The translations under genes were made by a program, and so were the position numbers. The notes beneath the pieces were generated by a model. The model worked only from the letters and a program-made list of their open reading frames with translations. It was not told where the DNA came from and ran no database searches. This document shows, in pieces, positions 1 to 12,058 of a DNA stretch of 64,000 nt. Each line of letters opens with the position of its first letter. Within the stretch, counting starts at the first letter, position 1. This DNA comes from Blastobasis lacticolella (Eukaryota > Arthropoda > Insecta > Lepidoptera > Blastobasidae), in contig LR990056.1 in assembly GCA_905147135.1 (NCBI GenBank), forward strand, positions 5,838,001-5,902,000. The letters are read 5' to 3'.

Positions 1-241
1 TAGACGATAGTTACCACTTACGATTGGGTGGGCTGGCTGCTCGTTTGTCACTGAATAGCATAAAAAAATATTTAAATTGTTTTATGTGACCATGCGCATG
101 CTGTATGTCACATAAAACCTTCCTTGAATCTTAGGTCAAACACACCAAAATTATCTGCAGTGCTGTTACTACCTATTTATTAATTATACGTAGCTTACCT
201 AATCATGCAAAAGATTTAGTTTCATCACGATTGCAAATATT

Positions 242-470
242 TGTCACATCTCTACAGTCATTTCGTGTTTTATGGTTGCAATTTTCGTTTTATAGGCATG
301 GTAAAGGAAGGAAGGGAAAGGCCAAAGAAAATATGGATGGATTGTGTGATGAGGGATATCAGTGAGCGAGAGGTGAGCGTGGAGATGACAGCGGGTAGGG
401 ATGAATGGAGAAAGAAAACATATTGTGCCCCAAATGAATCATTCATTATGAGGGCAGGAAAATGATGATG
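242..470 (+). pseudogene. RTE-like LINE C-terminal fragment
   Basis: Reads GRERPKKIWMDCVMRDISER ... MTAGRDEWRKKTYCA, the recognisable RTE-type C-terminus (GRPKK.W.DCV...D......A.DR..W), followed by GATGATG. Confidence 0.7.
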
Positions 471-474
471 AATT

Positions 475-1435
475 TTCGTTTTATAGACATGTGGTCGAGC
501 AGTTTACATAATTTCGTAGATACTGTCGTTTATGAAAATCGTTAGTTGATTAAAGTGCATCTAGGCGTTAGTATATGACAAACGCATAAATAATCCTATA
601 TAACAGAGGATTCCCAAAGGTTTTCATACCGATACACAAGCGTAAAGTAGTCTTGGGGGATAGTTTGCGCCGCCTTTTTAAAAAAGATCGCTACGAGTGG
701 CTTCACTATATATGAACTTTGAAATTAGCAAAGCTAAATTTACAAATGAAGTTATTAGTTTATAATTTCTTTTTTAAGATTATTTGTGGCTGTTTGGAAT
801 CTTGAAAGTACCTCCTTACGACTGCTCTATATCCAATATCATTTCTTAAGGCTGGTATCGACATTGTAAGGCTGATCGCGAGCACCCTCATGAATCAAAC
901 GAGGCAAAGCAAAGCTCCCGAGGTAAACACGTGTCCAAACAGTGAGCAATGTCAAACGACATAGTTTAACGCTTCGACATTAATTGACATTAACATTAAT
1001 CGACGTTTGGTTTAATGTTTAGTTTAGTTACGACTGAAACCATAATTCAGTATTTGCTGTCGCGCAGTCGGGTTCAAAGGGTTCGGGTTGGTTCAAAGGG
1101 GTCGGGTTCAAAGTCGGGTTTGGAAACATATTTTTTTAGTGCTTATTTATTTGCATAGGTGGTCCTCAAAATTTCTTTCAATGCCGTGGACAATTTTGCT
1201 CTTGTTCAAGAGAGATGTTGACTATAGAGACTGCTTTATATTCTTCTTTCAGACGAAATGTTAAGGCTTATCAATCTTAAAAGTTATTAAAAAATTATAA
1301 TAAAATCATCTTAAAAAGTTTAACAGAGAATTTAACTATTTCCTATAATATTTCTCACACAACTTTTTATATAATCGCATTTTAGACGAAAGACTACCTA
1401 GTTCGACTTCCAACTGCACATTCGCGAAGTAAAGG
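475..1435. other. AT-rich intergenic sequence, nothing recognised
   Basis: Apart from a short run of imperfect GGGTTCAAAG repeats (1,070-1,125), I see no gene, RNA or mobile element. Confidence 0.5.
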
Positions 1436-1439
1436 TTGT

Positions 1440-1725
1440 TTTCTTTTTATGTTTAGCAGTGACAAACGGGCAGACAGCCCACCTGATGGTAAGCGGTAAC
1501 TGTCGCCCATAACATCTACGATTTATGCATTTAGGTTAGAGGCAACAAAAATGCAGAACCGCAGGTTTGTTATCACTATGAAGACTACATGAAATGCCCT
1601 ATGCCTGTAATTGCGCTGTCTACTGTAGCATGTGTGCTGTGTGTAAGCACGGGTTCTAAGACAGGTAGGTGTCGGAGGCCGTATGTTAGGTAGGAGGAGG
1701 ATGTTAAGAAGCATATTATTTCTCT
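1440..1725 (+). repeat. Interspersed repeat (GACAAACGGGCAGACAGCCC family)
   Basis: Includes CACCTGATGGTAAGCGGTAA and CTGTCGCCCATAACATCTAC. Related copies: 32,490-32,700, 35,805-35,930 and, inverted, 59,860-60,090. Confidence 0.7.
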
Positions 1726-3200
1726 TACTTCTACTGCAGTAGGCAATGACAACCTTGGTCCCCGGATGATCTCCCTCCTTCTTCCTGAACTCGTACCAAT
1801 TCCACTCACATATTTAACTACTCATTGACTACGAGCTCTTTCCCGTCAGACTGGAAACCAGCAAATGTTATCCCCCTTCCAAAAACTACCAATCCTTACC
1901 AATACCTTTTCTGATTTCCGTCCAATATCGCTGTTATCTTTTCTTTCCAAGATCCTTGAACACATTATCCACAGTCAGCTCACTCAGTATCTATCATCTA
2001 ACAGTCTACTTTCCACTTTTCAATCTGGCTTTTGGTCAGGTCACAGTACCGTGACAGCACTGCTAAAAGTCACTGATGACATCCGTCTCGCGATGGAGGA
2101 TAAGTCCTTGACGATTTTAACTCTGCTTGACTTTAGCAGTGCTTTTAATTCTGTAGACTTTGATGTTCTTCTTGCCATTCTTCGCTCTCTTAACATATCT
2201 CCTCCTGTGGTGGCGTGGTTTGAGTCTTACCTTCGCGGTCGCCGGCAGCATGTCCGTTCTGGGGAGTTCTTCTCGGATTGGCATGCCTTGCTTGCAGGTG
2301 TACCGCAGGGTGGTATCCTGTCCCCTCTTCTATTCTCTATCTTTATTAATACTGTTAATTATGTATCTCTTCGAATTTCCATCTCTACGCCGACGACTTG
2401 CAAATTTACCACCATTTTAAATTGTCTGATATAGATAATGCTGTTGCCTGTATTAATGCTGATTTGGATATAATATCATCTTGGGCAAAGTCGTTTGGGC
2501 TGTTAGTAAATCCGAAGAAATCTCAGGTTTTGATTATCGGCAGCTCATACATGTGTAAGCTGCTTGGTTCTGTCTTTCCTATCCCCCAAATTGTCTACGA
2601 TGGTATTCCAATACCCCTGAGTAAAACAGCAAAGAACCATGGCTTGATTCTTGACTCCAATTTATCTTGGTTGTCTCACGTCAATGCGATCAGTAAAAAG
2701 ATGCACTTCTCGTTCCATTCTATCAAATGCCTTCAAAGTTCCTTACCCCAAAAAACAAAAATTTCACTTGTCCAAACTCTTCTTCTACCACTGCTCGACT
2801 CCTGCTACTTGGATGCAACTGAGGAACTCTTAAATAAATTGGAGCGCTTACAAAACCTGTGTACCCGATTCATTTTTGGCCTGCGCAAATATGACCACAT
2901 TTCAAAATATCGTTCTCAACTCAAGTGGCTCCCAATTCACCCTCTATAACGTCCTACATAATCCTTCCGCTCCCTCATACTTCCGTGACCGATTCCACTT
3001 TTCTCGTCCACAAGACAAACCTTGTCGTTCCAGTGTTAGATCGTCGCTGGACATCCCCATCCACCATTCCGACTTCTACTCCTACTCCTTCACTGTACAT
3101 GCCGCAAGACTGTGGAATTCCCTTCCGCACGAAGTGCGCGATTGTTATAGCAATCTTTAAAAAGCGTGTAAAGGAACATTATCTTTCCTTATGTGCCTGA
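1725..3200 (+). pseudogene. CR1/Jockey-type LINE reverse transcriptase, frameshifted
   Basis: RT blocks are in order: DFRPISLLSFLSKILEHII, LLDFSSAFNSVDFDVLL, GVPQGGILSPLLFSIFI, then after a frameshift near 2,385 ADDLQIYHHFKLSDIDNAV and WAKSFGLLVNPKKSQVLIIG, and after another near 2,940 the C-terminal part (HAARLWNSLPHEVRD). Upstream remnants in other frames reach about 1,725. No endonuclease seen. Confidence 0.88.
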
Positions 3201-3489
3201 ATGTTCTACAATACCTGTATTTATTTTATTATGTATATATGTATGTACAGTCTACCAGTAGAGATAACAGTTGACAAAAGGTATGCGGTGCAGGAAGATT
3301 ACTTACAAGTAAAGATTACACATAAGCTTATTCAACCACAATCAAATTTATAAAAATAAAAAAATAATAATTATAAATACACTAAAAGTTAAAAGTAGCA
3401 ATAGATATATTACACTAATTAATTAACTGCATGAGTTACCCAAAATTATTCAGGTACTTGAGGCTTTATGAAGAAAAGAGATGAAAAAG

Positions 3490-3745
3490 GAATAAATTAG
3501 GAGCTAAGGAGTGTTCAGGAAATGGTTATGTACTGCTCTCTTAAAACAGAATTTAGTAGATATTAATCTTATGTCAGGGGGAAGATCATTCCAGAGTCTC
3601 ATCGCTGTTAAAGCAAACGAATTAGAAATAAACCCAGTCCGATGAAGAGGGAAATTCAATAAAAGATTGTTTGAAGAACGGAGATTACGGTCGTGATTAT
3701 CAGAGAGAAACTGGAATTTACATTTTAAGTATTTTGGAATAGTTG
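3490..3745 (-). pseudogene. LINE C-terminal fragment (minus strand)
   Basis: The reverse complement reads as a typical CR1/Jockey C-terminus: NLRSSNNLLLNFPLHRTGF, then a LWNDLPPDIR-like motif. It lies head-on to the preceding LINE. Confidence 0.7.
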
Positions 3746-3794
3746 GGTCTAACTATTACATTAACTATTACGCACGTCTCATCCCCTATAATCT

Positions 3795-3935
3795 ATAATG
3801 TCTCTCTTCTATAGGCCTGCTGGAAGAGATTTCTTCTTAGAAATTAGTAGTGCCTGTTGTGTCGTCTTTAATTTTGTAATTTCTGTATACTTTATATTGT
3901 GTGCAATAAATTGTTAAATAAATAAATAAATTATC
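3795..3935 (+). repeat. LINE 3' tail (GAAGAGATTTCTTCTTAGAAAT family)
   Basis: Ends in AATAAATAAATAAAT. The same tail occurs at 25,208-25,322 and, inverted, at 33,515-33,645, so these are three 3' ends of one LINE family. Confidence 0.7.
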
Positions 3936-4627
3936 AAAAAAAAAAAATTGTAACACGAAAATGTTAGTCCTCACCACATAAAAGAGTTTTAAAATTATTA
4001 AATCAAAATAAATAAGTGTCCCTTTATACTAAAAAATAAATATTAAATAATTAAATCAAAATAAATAATAATTAGTTTTGACGAGTACTTTAATTATAGA
4101 AAATAATGCAATTTACGTACCTAAGTGCTGGTACACTATCCACTTCCAAAAACGTAGAGTTACGAGAATATCGTCCTCAAAATTTCAAATAGTTCAAAAC
4201 TTATTATAGTCCAAAAAACCATAAATATATACTAACAAAACATGAACCACCGAAAACACACAAGCACGGCGAAACCGCAAAACACCAATTATTTGATTTT
4301 TAAAGAACTACTTAAATTTTTTCATAACGACGCGCGTAACTAATCCGCAGCGGACCCGCCAACTGTACGCAACTAACTGGACCAGTTCCTGAGATGAGCT
4401 AGCAGTGCGCAAGCCCGCCTCACCGGTACTGGCGTGCGCGGGCGCAGATTGCTTGTTCGCGATAACATGGCGCATAGGGTATGAGCGTTTAGCGTTTTTT
4501 ATGCGAACCGGTGGTTCGGACAACCTATAGGACTGTAGACTGTGGACGGTAGTCATCATAATTACAGAGATGAGGCGCATAATATATTTGTCCTAATAAA
4601 AACCTTGCTGCTAAGGATTGCTAGGCT

Positions 4628-4862
4628 AAAGTGGCAATAGCTCGAAGAACAGATGGCCGATGGGGCTGTAAAGTTCTCGAGTGGCGACCACGTACCGGAA
4701 AACGCAGCGTGGGTAGGCTTCCCACAAGGTGGATTGACGACCTGTTAAAGATCGCAGGTACCAGCTGGATGCAAAAGGCACAGGACCGGTGTTTGTGGAG
4801 ATCTCTGGGGGAGGCCTATGCCCTGCAGTGGGCGTCTTTCGGCTGATATGATTGATTGATTG
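4628..4862 (+). repeat. RTE-like LINE 3' end, copy a
   Basis: Reads RRTDGRWGCKVLEWRPRTGK, then RSVGRLPTRWIDDL and IAGTSWMQKAQDRCLWRSLG, ending in a TGATTGATTGAT tail. The same family is at 8,915-9,110 (inverted), 9,330-9,552 and 22,365-22,535 (inverted). Confidence 0.8.
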
Positions 4863-5035
4863 ATAGAGTAGTGTTTCATAGTGAGAAATGGTGAGAGTTA
4901 CGTTATGACGACAGTTACCGCTTTCCATTAGGTGGGCTGCCTGCTCGTTTGTCATTATAATCATCTTGACTTCAATATCCCGATTGTACTCTCACGTGCG
5001 AAGGATTGGTTCCAGGATTTGGCTCTCTATACTTT

Positions 5036-6950
5036 CAAGCATATTTTGTGAAATTTAGGTGTATTTAGGCACACTAGACCCAAACACTTTATATTTGTGC
5101 AGATATCCTCCATCTCCATCACACGCTTTGTGTTAAAGTCGTAATCGTGCTGCTTCCATTTCATGTAGAAGCATATTTCGTTTTCAACGATTAGGTATAG
5201 TCCATGCTGTTCTCCAAAGCCATGTATTTACTTTCACTGTAGGTACAGCTGTTGGCATTATTGTCACAGCCTGTCAAGTAAAAAATGTTATTCCAGTACT
5301 CATCCACCTTTGCGAACATGTTCCGGAAGAAAACCTTAAAGGCTGCCTATTGCTTTTTATCGAACATAGAGAAGTATGAAATAACTTCCTAAATCTATCG
5401 TTTTATGGAAAAAGGTCGGTTGATATCGCCGAGTCCTCTAAGTCAGATACTAGACCCAATGATTTACGACGCGAGGATTCTGAAGACCGCACGAAGTGGA
5501 GAAAAAAGAGTAGGAGTTTCATCACACATATTATCGGGTTTGTTAACACGGTGAGTATTATACATTAGTATTAATGGTCCAGTGGCACAAGCGCGGATCT
5601 ACCGTTGTGGGCACGATAGGCATGCCCATAACCTTAACTGAGGTCCATAGGCTAACGTATTATAGTAAGTAAAAAAAACCTGTACAGTGCCGTTTTGGCC
5701 ACCGGGTCAGACAAAGTGCCGCCGTATTATATGCGAATTGGACTCACAAATAAATATTAAGTTAGCAACAAGGACCCAGAAGGTGTCAGAGTAATATATA
5801 GGTGGTGGTGCCCACAATCTTTTTAATTGATGGTGCCAACACTTTTTTTAAGGGGCTGAATCCGCACCTGGAGCGGCACTAGTCATGAGCCATCTTTAAG
5901 CTAACCTAACGTATGCTTTATTTAATACACTCTACCGCTTATGCCTCATCACACAGCCAATCTATAGGTTCCGTTAAAACTGCATTCAAATCCGGTAGTA
6001 CATAGATAGATACCTAGTTTTGTCTTATTATCGTAACCTTAACATTACGTTACAATACGTACATGCTCTTGTTTGCACAGCTACAAGATATAACTGCAAG
6101 GTTAGTAATTTTTAGCGTAGTCGCTTAGCTATAGCAAATATCTACGTAAAGAAAGAGTATCGTTTAATCTGCCAAACAAATTAAATATGTGCGTTGGTAA
6201 TAAGTATTTATTTTATTTATTTATTTAAGTAAGGTACACCTGCAGAACACATGTTGTTACATCATGAACAGCTTACATTAAAGTTATTCTTATACGAGTC
6301 CCATATTGGTGACACAACATTCTCGTTCAGTGTTATTTAAAAAAAAAAACAAAAAAAAGGAATTTAGTTTAAACTAAACATTAAAAATTAAATAATGTTA
6401 AACAAAGCAACTTTAACTATAAAAAATCATAAGCAAACTTTTTGTAACTGCCAAGAGAATTGGAAAGAAGGTAAATTTGTGACGATTTTGGTTGGACCCA
6501 TTATAGGATTGGCATATGCGGGAGGCAGGAGAGTGAGATACATTACCAAGGTATACTAAAGTCTATCACTGGAAAACGGCTGGTCCAATTTGGTGTGTGT
6601 ATGTGAGTGTTACTATTATTATAATTAAGGGAAACTAGCTGTCTATCGTTACAGCAATCTCCAATTTGCTCTTTTTTGAGCTATCGAATATATTTGTGTG
6701 TATATATTAACATTAATAAGTAATTTAAAAAAATTAAACTATGTAATTACTTAGGTAATAAGTATATATCTTCACGGGGTGCCAATCGTCTCCCGAGGCT
6801 GTTCGACTTGTCTCCAGGGTCTCTAAATGAAGGCAGACCTTGGTCAACCTCACAGATGATAATTTCTATAAACTTCTTTATTTAAAATTATAAACAGGCT
6901 CACACCACGTACATAAGGAATGATCGCTTCCGTTTAGGAGGGTTAGTGTT
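5036..6950. other. Intergenic, mostly unassigned
   Basis: A short RTE-like remnant (GATTTACGACGCGAGGATTC ... AGTGGAGAAAAAAGAGTAGG) lies at 5,460-5,510. An inverted A/T-rich tail is at 6,205-6,240. Otherwise nothing supported. Confidence 0.45.
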
Positions 6951-6954
6951 TTAT

Positions 6955-7110
6955 CATCACAGCCCATATCAATCCACTGGCAGGACTTAGGGCTTCTCCC
7001 AGGGATTATTGCCATAATCTCCACACTTGGCAATCGGGTTGGAGATCACAGTGTTATAAATATAACACTGGTAGTACCAGCGAGAGTATACTTTAAAGGA
7101 ACCACTTTGG
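6955..7110 (-). repeat. Interspersed repeat (same family as 26,405)
   Basis: CACAGCCCATATCAATCCAC ... GGAGATCACAGTG. Confidence 0.6.
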
Positions 7111-7673
7111 AAAGATAATATGCTGATTAATTTTAGTGATTTATGTAGGTACATCTTCCGAACTGAAACCAATCTATTACTATAACTAACTTATTAATTA
7201 CCTACTTAAAGTCTACCTTACAGTTAAGAAGGTATCTAGGTAAGGTATCTAGTGCACGATAAAAAACAAATGTTGAACTCAGGTTTCCAGTGAGTCGGCC
7301 ATTATTAAAATTCGATTTTTGTAGCTCTGGGTGCGAGTCGCGGCCTACGTAGTATAAAACAAAGTCGCTTCCCGCTGTCTGTCCCTATGTATCTGTTTAT
7401 AAACTACACAACGGATTTTAATGCGGTTTCCAACAATATATAGAGTCATTCAAGAGGAGGTTGATAAGCAAGAAAAAAGGGTAGGTAGGGGTAAAGTAGG
7501 TGTAACCGAACGAAGTCGCGCCGGGTCCACTAGTAATAATATGCCTTCAGAACCTATTGGTTCGTTTTAACAATCACTCCAGCTCATTCATTCGTATTCG
7601 AAACAAGTCGACCACAGAGATTGTCGAGCATCCATCTACCATTATCACAGACCCTTCTGCTCTTCCACATTCA

Positions 7674-7907
7674 TACTGCCGCACAAATTTAAAATGCAGT
7701 GAGTGCATTTTTCACTTTTGAGTTTATTCTATTTTCAGAATCCAGGAAACGAAATCTACTCGAATCAGAGACCCTTTTTTTGATACCTACACTGTTGTTT
7801 TTGTCAAAACAAAATTTGTTACAAATAAATAAAAACCTGTACTGCAAACACGTTTTTCTTAAACAAAATAAATGCACTCACTGCATTTTAATTTTGTACG
7901 GCAGCAT
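7674..7907. repeat. Fold-back MITE
   Basis: Left arm CTGCCGCACAAATTTAAAAT and then GCAGTGAGTGCATTT, mirrored at the right as AAATGCACTCACTGC... CGGCAG. Confidence 0.82.
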
Positions 7908-8085
7908 ACAATTAAAACGAAATACCTACCTACTAATTGTTGTATTCATTGAATCTAAACTGAGTTGTGCGCGTAATAATATGGCCTTGTTACCATTAAA
8001 TGTTTGTTCCCTATGATATTTGGAATAATTATGACGTTCGTTTCTACGCGATACCTACTTCTATTTCTTTTAATGCCCAGATGCC

Positions 8086-8236
8086 CAGCACGGCTAGCAC
8101 AAGTATGCCTGCGAATTAGCTCGCGCCGCGAGCCTTTGTTTCCTTCTCTCAATACTAAGATAAAAGAGATAGCAGTATCTCTGTCGCGCCGTTTCTCGCT
8201 GGTCGTGCGCGCGACCGCAGTTGTGCTAGCCGTGCA
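8086..8236 (+). repeat. MITE with 15-bp inverted ends
   Basis: GCACGGCTAGCACAA at 8,088-8,102 is inverted at 8,221-8,235. GC-rich core with TAAAAGAGATAGCAGTATC. Confidence 0.8.
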
Positions 8237-8540
8237 GTCGCTTTGATTAAATATGATATGAAGGTGTGGCATGTTGTCTCTGCCTACCCCTATGGGATAC
8301 GTACGGGCGTGAGTGTGTATTATGTATGTATACAAGGATACTGGAATCAGAATTGAGTCTAGTGTACGGGCACAGAACTAAATAATAAATATAAGTGTGC
8401 GTAAAAAGAAGTTGAATCCCGAAACTAGCCGATGTGTATTATTTACGGCCGACAAGGTAGTGATAAGTGTGCGGGATAAAAACTTAAAAAGGCTATTTAA
8501 CACTTTGTGTTGTCACTTCATGATGGAACTCCATTATTAT

Positions 8541-8615
8541 GAATTAAATCACTTTTTGTACACTAGTTCCACTTTATTATAAAGTGGAACTAGTGTACAA
8601 AAAGTGATTTAATTC
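8541..8615. repeat. Perfect 36-bp-arm hairpin with 3-base loop
   Basis: Left arm 8,541-8,576, loop TTA, right arm 8,580-8,615. Begins GAATTAAATCACTTTTTG. No gene nearby. Confidence 0.95.
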
Positions 8616-8639
8616 ACTTAAAAAGGCACTAAAAATAAT

Positions 8640-8905
8640 AATAATTAATAATAAATCTTTATTTCAGATAATAAACCCATAAGTATTACAAAATATAATA
8701 AAATAAAATACACAATTAACTATAAATATCCTGTCATAAAATATACGATAGTATAAGTTTAAAATAATTATCATTTTCGGTTCTCGGTCAAACGTCAGGT
8801 CAACCATCTTCTAAATATAGGACTGTCAAGGTCCACTATTTTGAGAATGCTGTTATCTGAGCACCTCAGTCTGTTAAAGGCGTGGGAGAGGTCCTTAACC
8901 TGCAC
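8640..8905 (-). repeat. LINE 3' region (inverted)
   Basis: Starts with an AATAATAATAATT run and TCTTTATTTCAGATAATAAA, as at 27,005-27,080; the remainder resembles a LINE C-terminus on the minus strand (a CTCCCACGCCTTTAACAGAC motif). Clade not assigned. Confidence 0.5.
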
Positions 8906-8914
8906 TAATAATAA

Positions 8915-9110
8915 TAATCATCAGCTTATCTGCCGAAAGTTGCACACTGCTGGACGTTGACCTCCAAATATCTCCACAATGGCCGGTCCTGTGCCCTCCG
9001 CAACTAGCTGCGTAGGTATTAGCGGCCCTCAGTACACCTTGTGGGAGGCCTGCCCACGCTGCGTCTTCCGGTACGTGGTCGCCACTCGAGAACCTTACCG
9101 CCCCAGTAGA
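8915..9110 (-). repeat. RTE-like LINE 3' end, copy b
   Basis: Inverted copy of the element at 4,628. Begins CATCAGCTTATCTGCCGAAA and includes CCGGTCCTGTGCCCTCCGC. Confidence 0.75.
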
Positions 9111-9329
9111 GAAGGAACCTACCTAATGATGATCGATTTTTAAGGAATTTTTTATCGAAATCGATCGAGAATTTCACGCTTTATGTTAACACAATTAACC
9201 GTGCAAGGTCGCAATTTAACTTCAATCAAAATGTTTTGGCTTATAACACTAAATTTCCACCATAATGTAGAATAAGCGTGATTGATGCATGCATTAAATA
9301 CTTACCTATTACTAGTGCGTAGTAGGGGT

Positions 9330-9552
9330 TCGAAGAACAGATGGCCGATGGGGCAGTAAAGTTCTCGAGAGGCGACAACGTACCGGAAGACGCAGCGAGG
9401 GTAGGCCTCCTAGAAGGTGGACCGACGACCTGGTAAGGATCGCAGGTACCAGCTGGATGCGGAAAGCACAGGATCGGTCTTTGTGGAAATCTCTGGGGGA
9501 GGCCTATGCCCAGCAGTGGGCGTCTTCTGGCTGATATGATGATGATGATGTA
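9330..9552 (+). repeat. RTE-like LINE 3' end, copy c
   Basis: GAAGAACAGATGGCCGATGG through CAGCAGTGGGCGTCTTCTGG, ending in TGATGATGATGATG. A SINE follows immediately. Confidence 0.8.
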
Positions 9553-9912
9553 GGGGGCGTCGGTGGCCGAGCGGTTAGGGTATCCGACTCGTAAGCGAGA
9601 GATATCGAATTTTTTCGTGTTTGAATCCCGCTTAGGCCATGTACCAATTACTCTTTTCTGTATGTATAATACTAACCGATGCTCTTACGGTGAAGGAAAA
9701 CATTGTGATGAAACCTGCACATTCAGGCGACTGAATGTGTAACCATGATCCAATCTTGTCAGATTCTCCTGGTAGCAGGGTCATGGAAGTCAAATGGCAA
9801 TCGCTCTACTCTAATTACCTGTTCTGCCAAATCCTGGATCAAAGTCAAGGCGAATCTCGGGCCCTCGTGCGCGAGATCACAACCGCGACATTAACGCCAA
9901 GATTTTTTTTTT
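9553..9912 (+). repeat. SINE family A, full-length copy
   Basis: The tRNA-like head GGCGTCGGTGGCCGAGCGGT with a B-box-like TTTGAATCCC is followed by the body motif TGATGAAACCTGCACATTCA, GGCGACTGAATGTGTAACCA and an ACGCCAAGAT tail ending in a T run. Not a functional tRNA: the cloverleaf is degraded and a long body follows. Confidence 0.8.
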
Positions 9913-10404
9913 TTTATTACTAGTGCGTAGAATTCCGAATGAAGGCAAGTTGAATGTAGGACAAGTGAAGGACGTTGAAAACAATATTACTATTTGTTTT
10001 TATTAAGCGTCGTTGTTCAGTTTATACGCTACATCGGATAAATAGTTTTCCATTAAATATCACTATTCTTTTTTCATGTGACTTCATCCGTAAATAAATA
10101 CTTACATCTTTTGCAGAAGCTGGAGAATAGGCTATTTAAATATTTCATCTAGTCCGATAAAGGATTTATATTGCGATTTGGATGTACCGCGCCGCGCGAT
10201 TTGGATATGTATGTTTAGAGACCGAATTAACCACAGAGCAAGAAAAAAATTTACCAGCCATGAAGGTTTGAACTTTCTAATCTTTTTGAATAGAACAGTA
10301 CGCCTGCTCTTATTAGATACCGCGCAGCGTCCGATTAGATTATCTTCTCATTTGCTGTTCTTTCACTGTTCGCGTGTCGAACAACGCTGCGCCTACGCAG
10401 TTTC

Positions 10405-10805
10405 TGGGGCGTCGGTCGGTAATGTCTTGCGACCCATCTTCGTAAACCAGAGCTACCGAGTTCGATCCCCGCAGTTCCGCCATGTATCAATGACGTTTTC
10501 TACGTTATGTAGATTAGATAGTTGAACAGAACAGGTCAATTCAACTAGCGCATCGAAGCGAATTATCTAGCAACAGTATCTTACCGAAAGCGAAACACTT
10601 AGCGAAATCTGCACATTCAGGCTACTGAATATATATACCTAGAACCATTCAGCGTGATCCAATGGTCAGGTTCCCCTGTTAACATGGTCAGGGAGATCAG
10701 ATGGTAGTCGGTCTACATAATTACTTGATCTGCCAAATTCTGGGTCACGGCAGACCCCGGTTCATTGCGCGAGTACACAACCGTGATGTTGACGTCAAAA
10801 TGATT
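10405..10805 (+). repeat. SINE family A, degraded copy
   Basis: GGGGCGTCGGTCGGTAATG head, GAGTTCGATCCCCGC B box, body ATTCAGGCTACTGAATAT and a GTTGACGTCAAAATGATTAT tail. Confidence 0.7.
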
Positions 10806-10829
10806 ATTTAACACCTATATTTATTCAGA

Positions 10830-11200
10830 GGGTTATAAGAGAGTACTATAGTTTTAAGAGAGGTAGGGCATAGCGGGGTATCTCGTTCGAATTGGAGCCG
10901 CCCGACTGGGGAAGTACCTCCACCTTACAGAATATCGCAGCTAAATAATACTCTTTTAAATAGTATTGTGTTTCTGCCGGTGAGTAAGGTTTCCAGTGCT
11001 CCATGGGGTGGGGATTTGGGGAACCGTGGCTTTGGCAGTGGAGTGGCATTTGCTTTTTGCTGCCAGAGCAACGTGTTATAGAGGTGGGCAACGCATTAGC
11101 GATACTCTTGGTGTTGCTAATGTCTATAGGCAGTGGTGACCACTTTCCATCAGATGGCCCGCTTGCCTGTTTGCCTACCGTATGACATAAAAAAAATAAA
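10830..11200 (+). repeat. Interspersed repeat (CCATGGGGTGGGGATTTGG family)
   Basis: Contains GAACCGTGGCTTTGGCAGTG, CAGAGCAACGTGTTATAGAG and ACCACTTTCCATCAGATGGC. Other copies: 31,300-31,500, 41,240-41,340 (partial), 50,690-50,795 (partial), 54,465-54,535 (inverted partial). Confidence 0.75.
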
Positions 11201-12058
11201 AAAAAAGAGGGGCTTTGAGGGCTGTTGGTTGATGATTGAAAATAATTATATTGTTAGCTCGATCGATATTATACTAAACCTGATACAGCAGCTCAGAAGC
11301 TGACTAAGTGAAGTATGCTAAGAGAGTAGGAAGTCTTTAAAGTGCATCATAATATGGAAATGAATAACTAATTTAAAACTGAGCACATTCTCGCTATTGT
11401 CTGAGCAATCTACATATTCCATGTCACGTATTTGATTAGGGTTTCATTTATTATTGTAACGTTGTTTGTACTTATTAATGTTACATACCTATATGAGTAA
11501 GAACAGACAATCAACAATTTACAATGGTGTAGGAACCTACACGTACCTACATTGAAGGTAAGGTAGGTAATCTGCGCTTCGACCAAATACGTTTTTGTTA
11601 AGAACTACAAAACCGAAATCAGGGGCCTTATTTTTGAACCACTGGCCATAAGTCGAACAATTTTCAGTACAGATTTTCGGCAAAAAAATTTGATGTTTTC
11701 ACATTCTTTTCACAGATGGCTTAGATCGAAGCCTCCGGAAAGACGTTGGCTCACTGTGTGTTCTCTACCGTTTGTAGAACGGGGAATGATCCGAAGAACA
11801 GCTTTTTTTAAACCACCAAAGTGGCAAACAAGCTTACGGCCTGCCTGACCCACCGCAGCGTTTGCAATACCAGGGTCATCACCCACGCGTTGCCGACCCC
11901 GTAAAAGTTCTCCCCTTTTTTGAAGAACTCCATGTTGTATACTCCAGGTAGTTTATTCCACAACCTTTAACGTTATATTTAACGTTATATGTATAATATA
12001 TATTTTATCTTGTTGTAGCTTTAAGAAACCTGTACACACCGGGTGCATGTATCCAATG

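Noticed and set aside
10178..10525. 115-codon frame as a gene
   Set aside because: It overlaps a degraded SINE and shows no domain or splice context.
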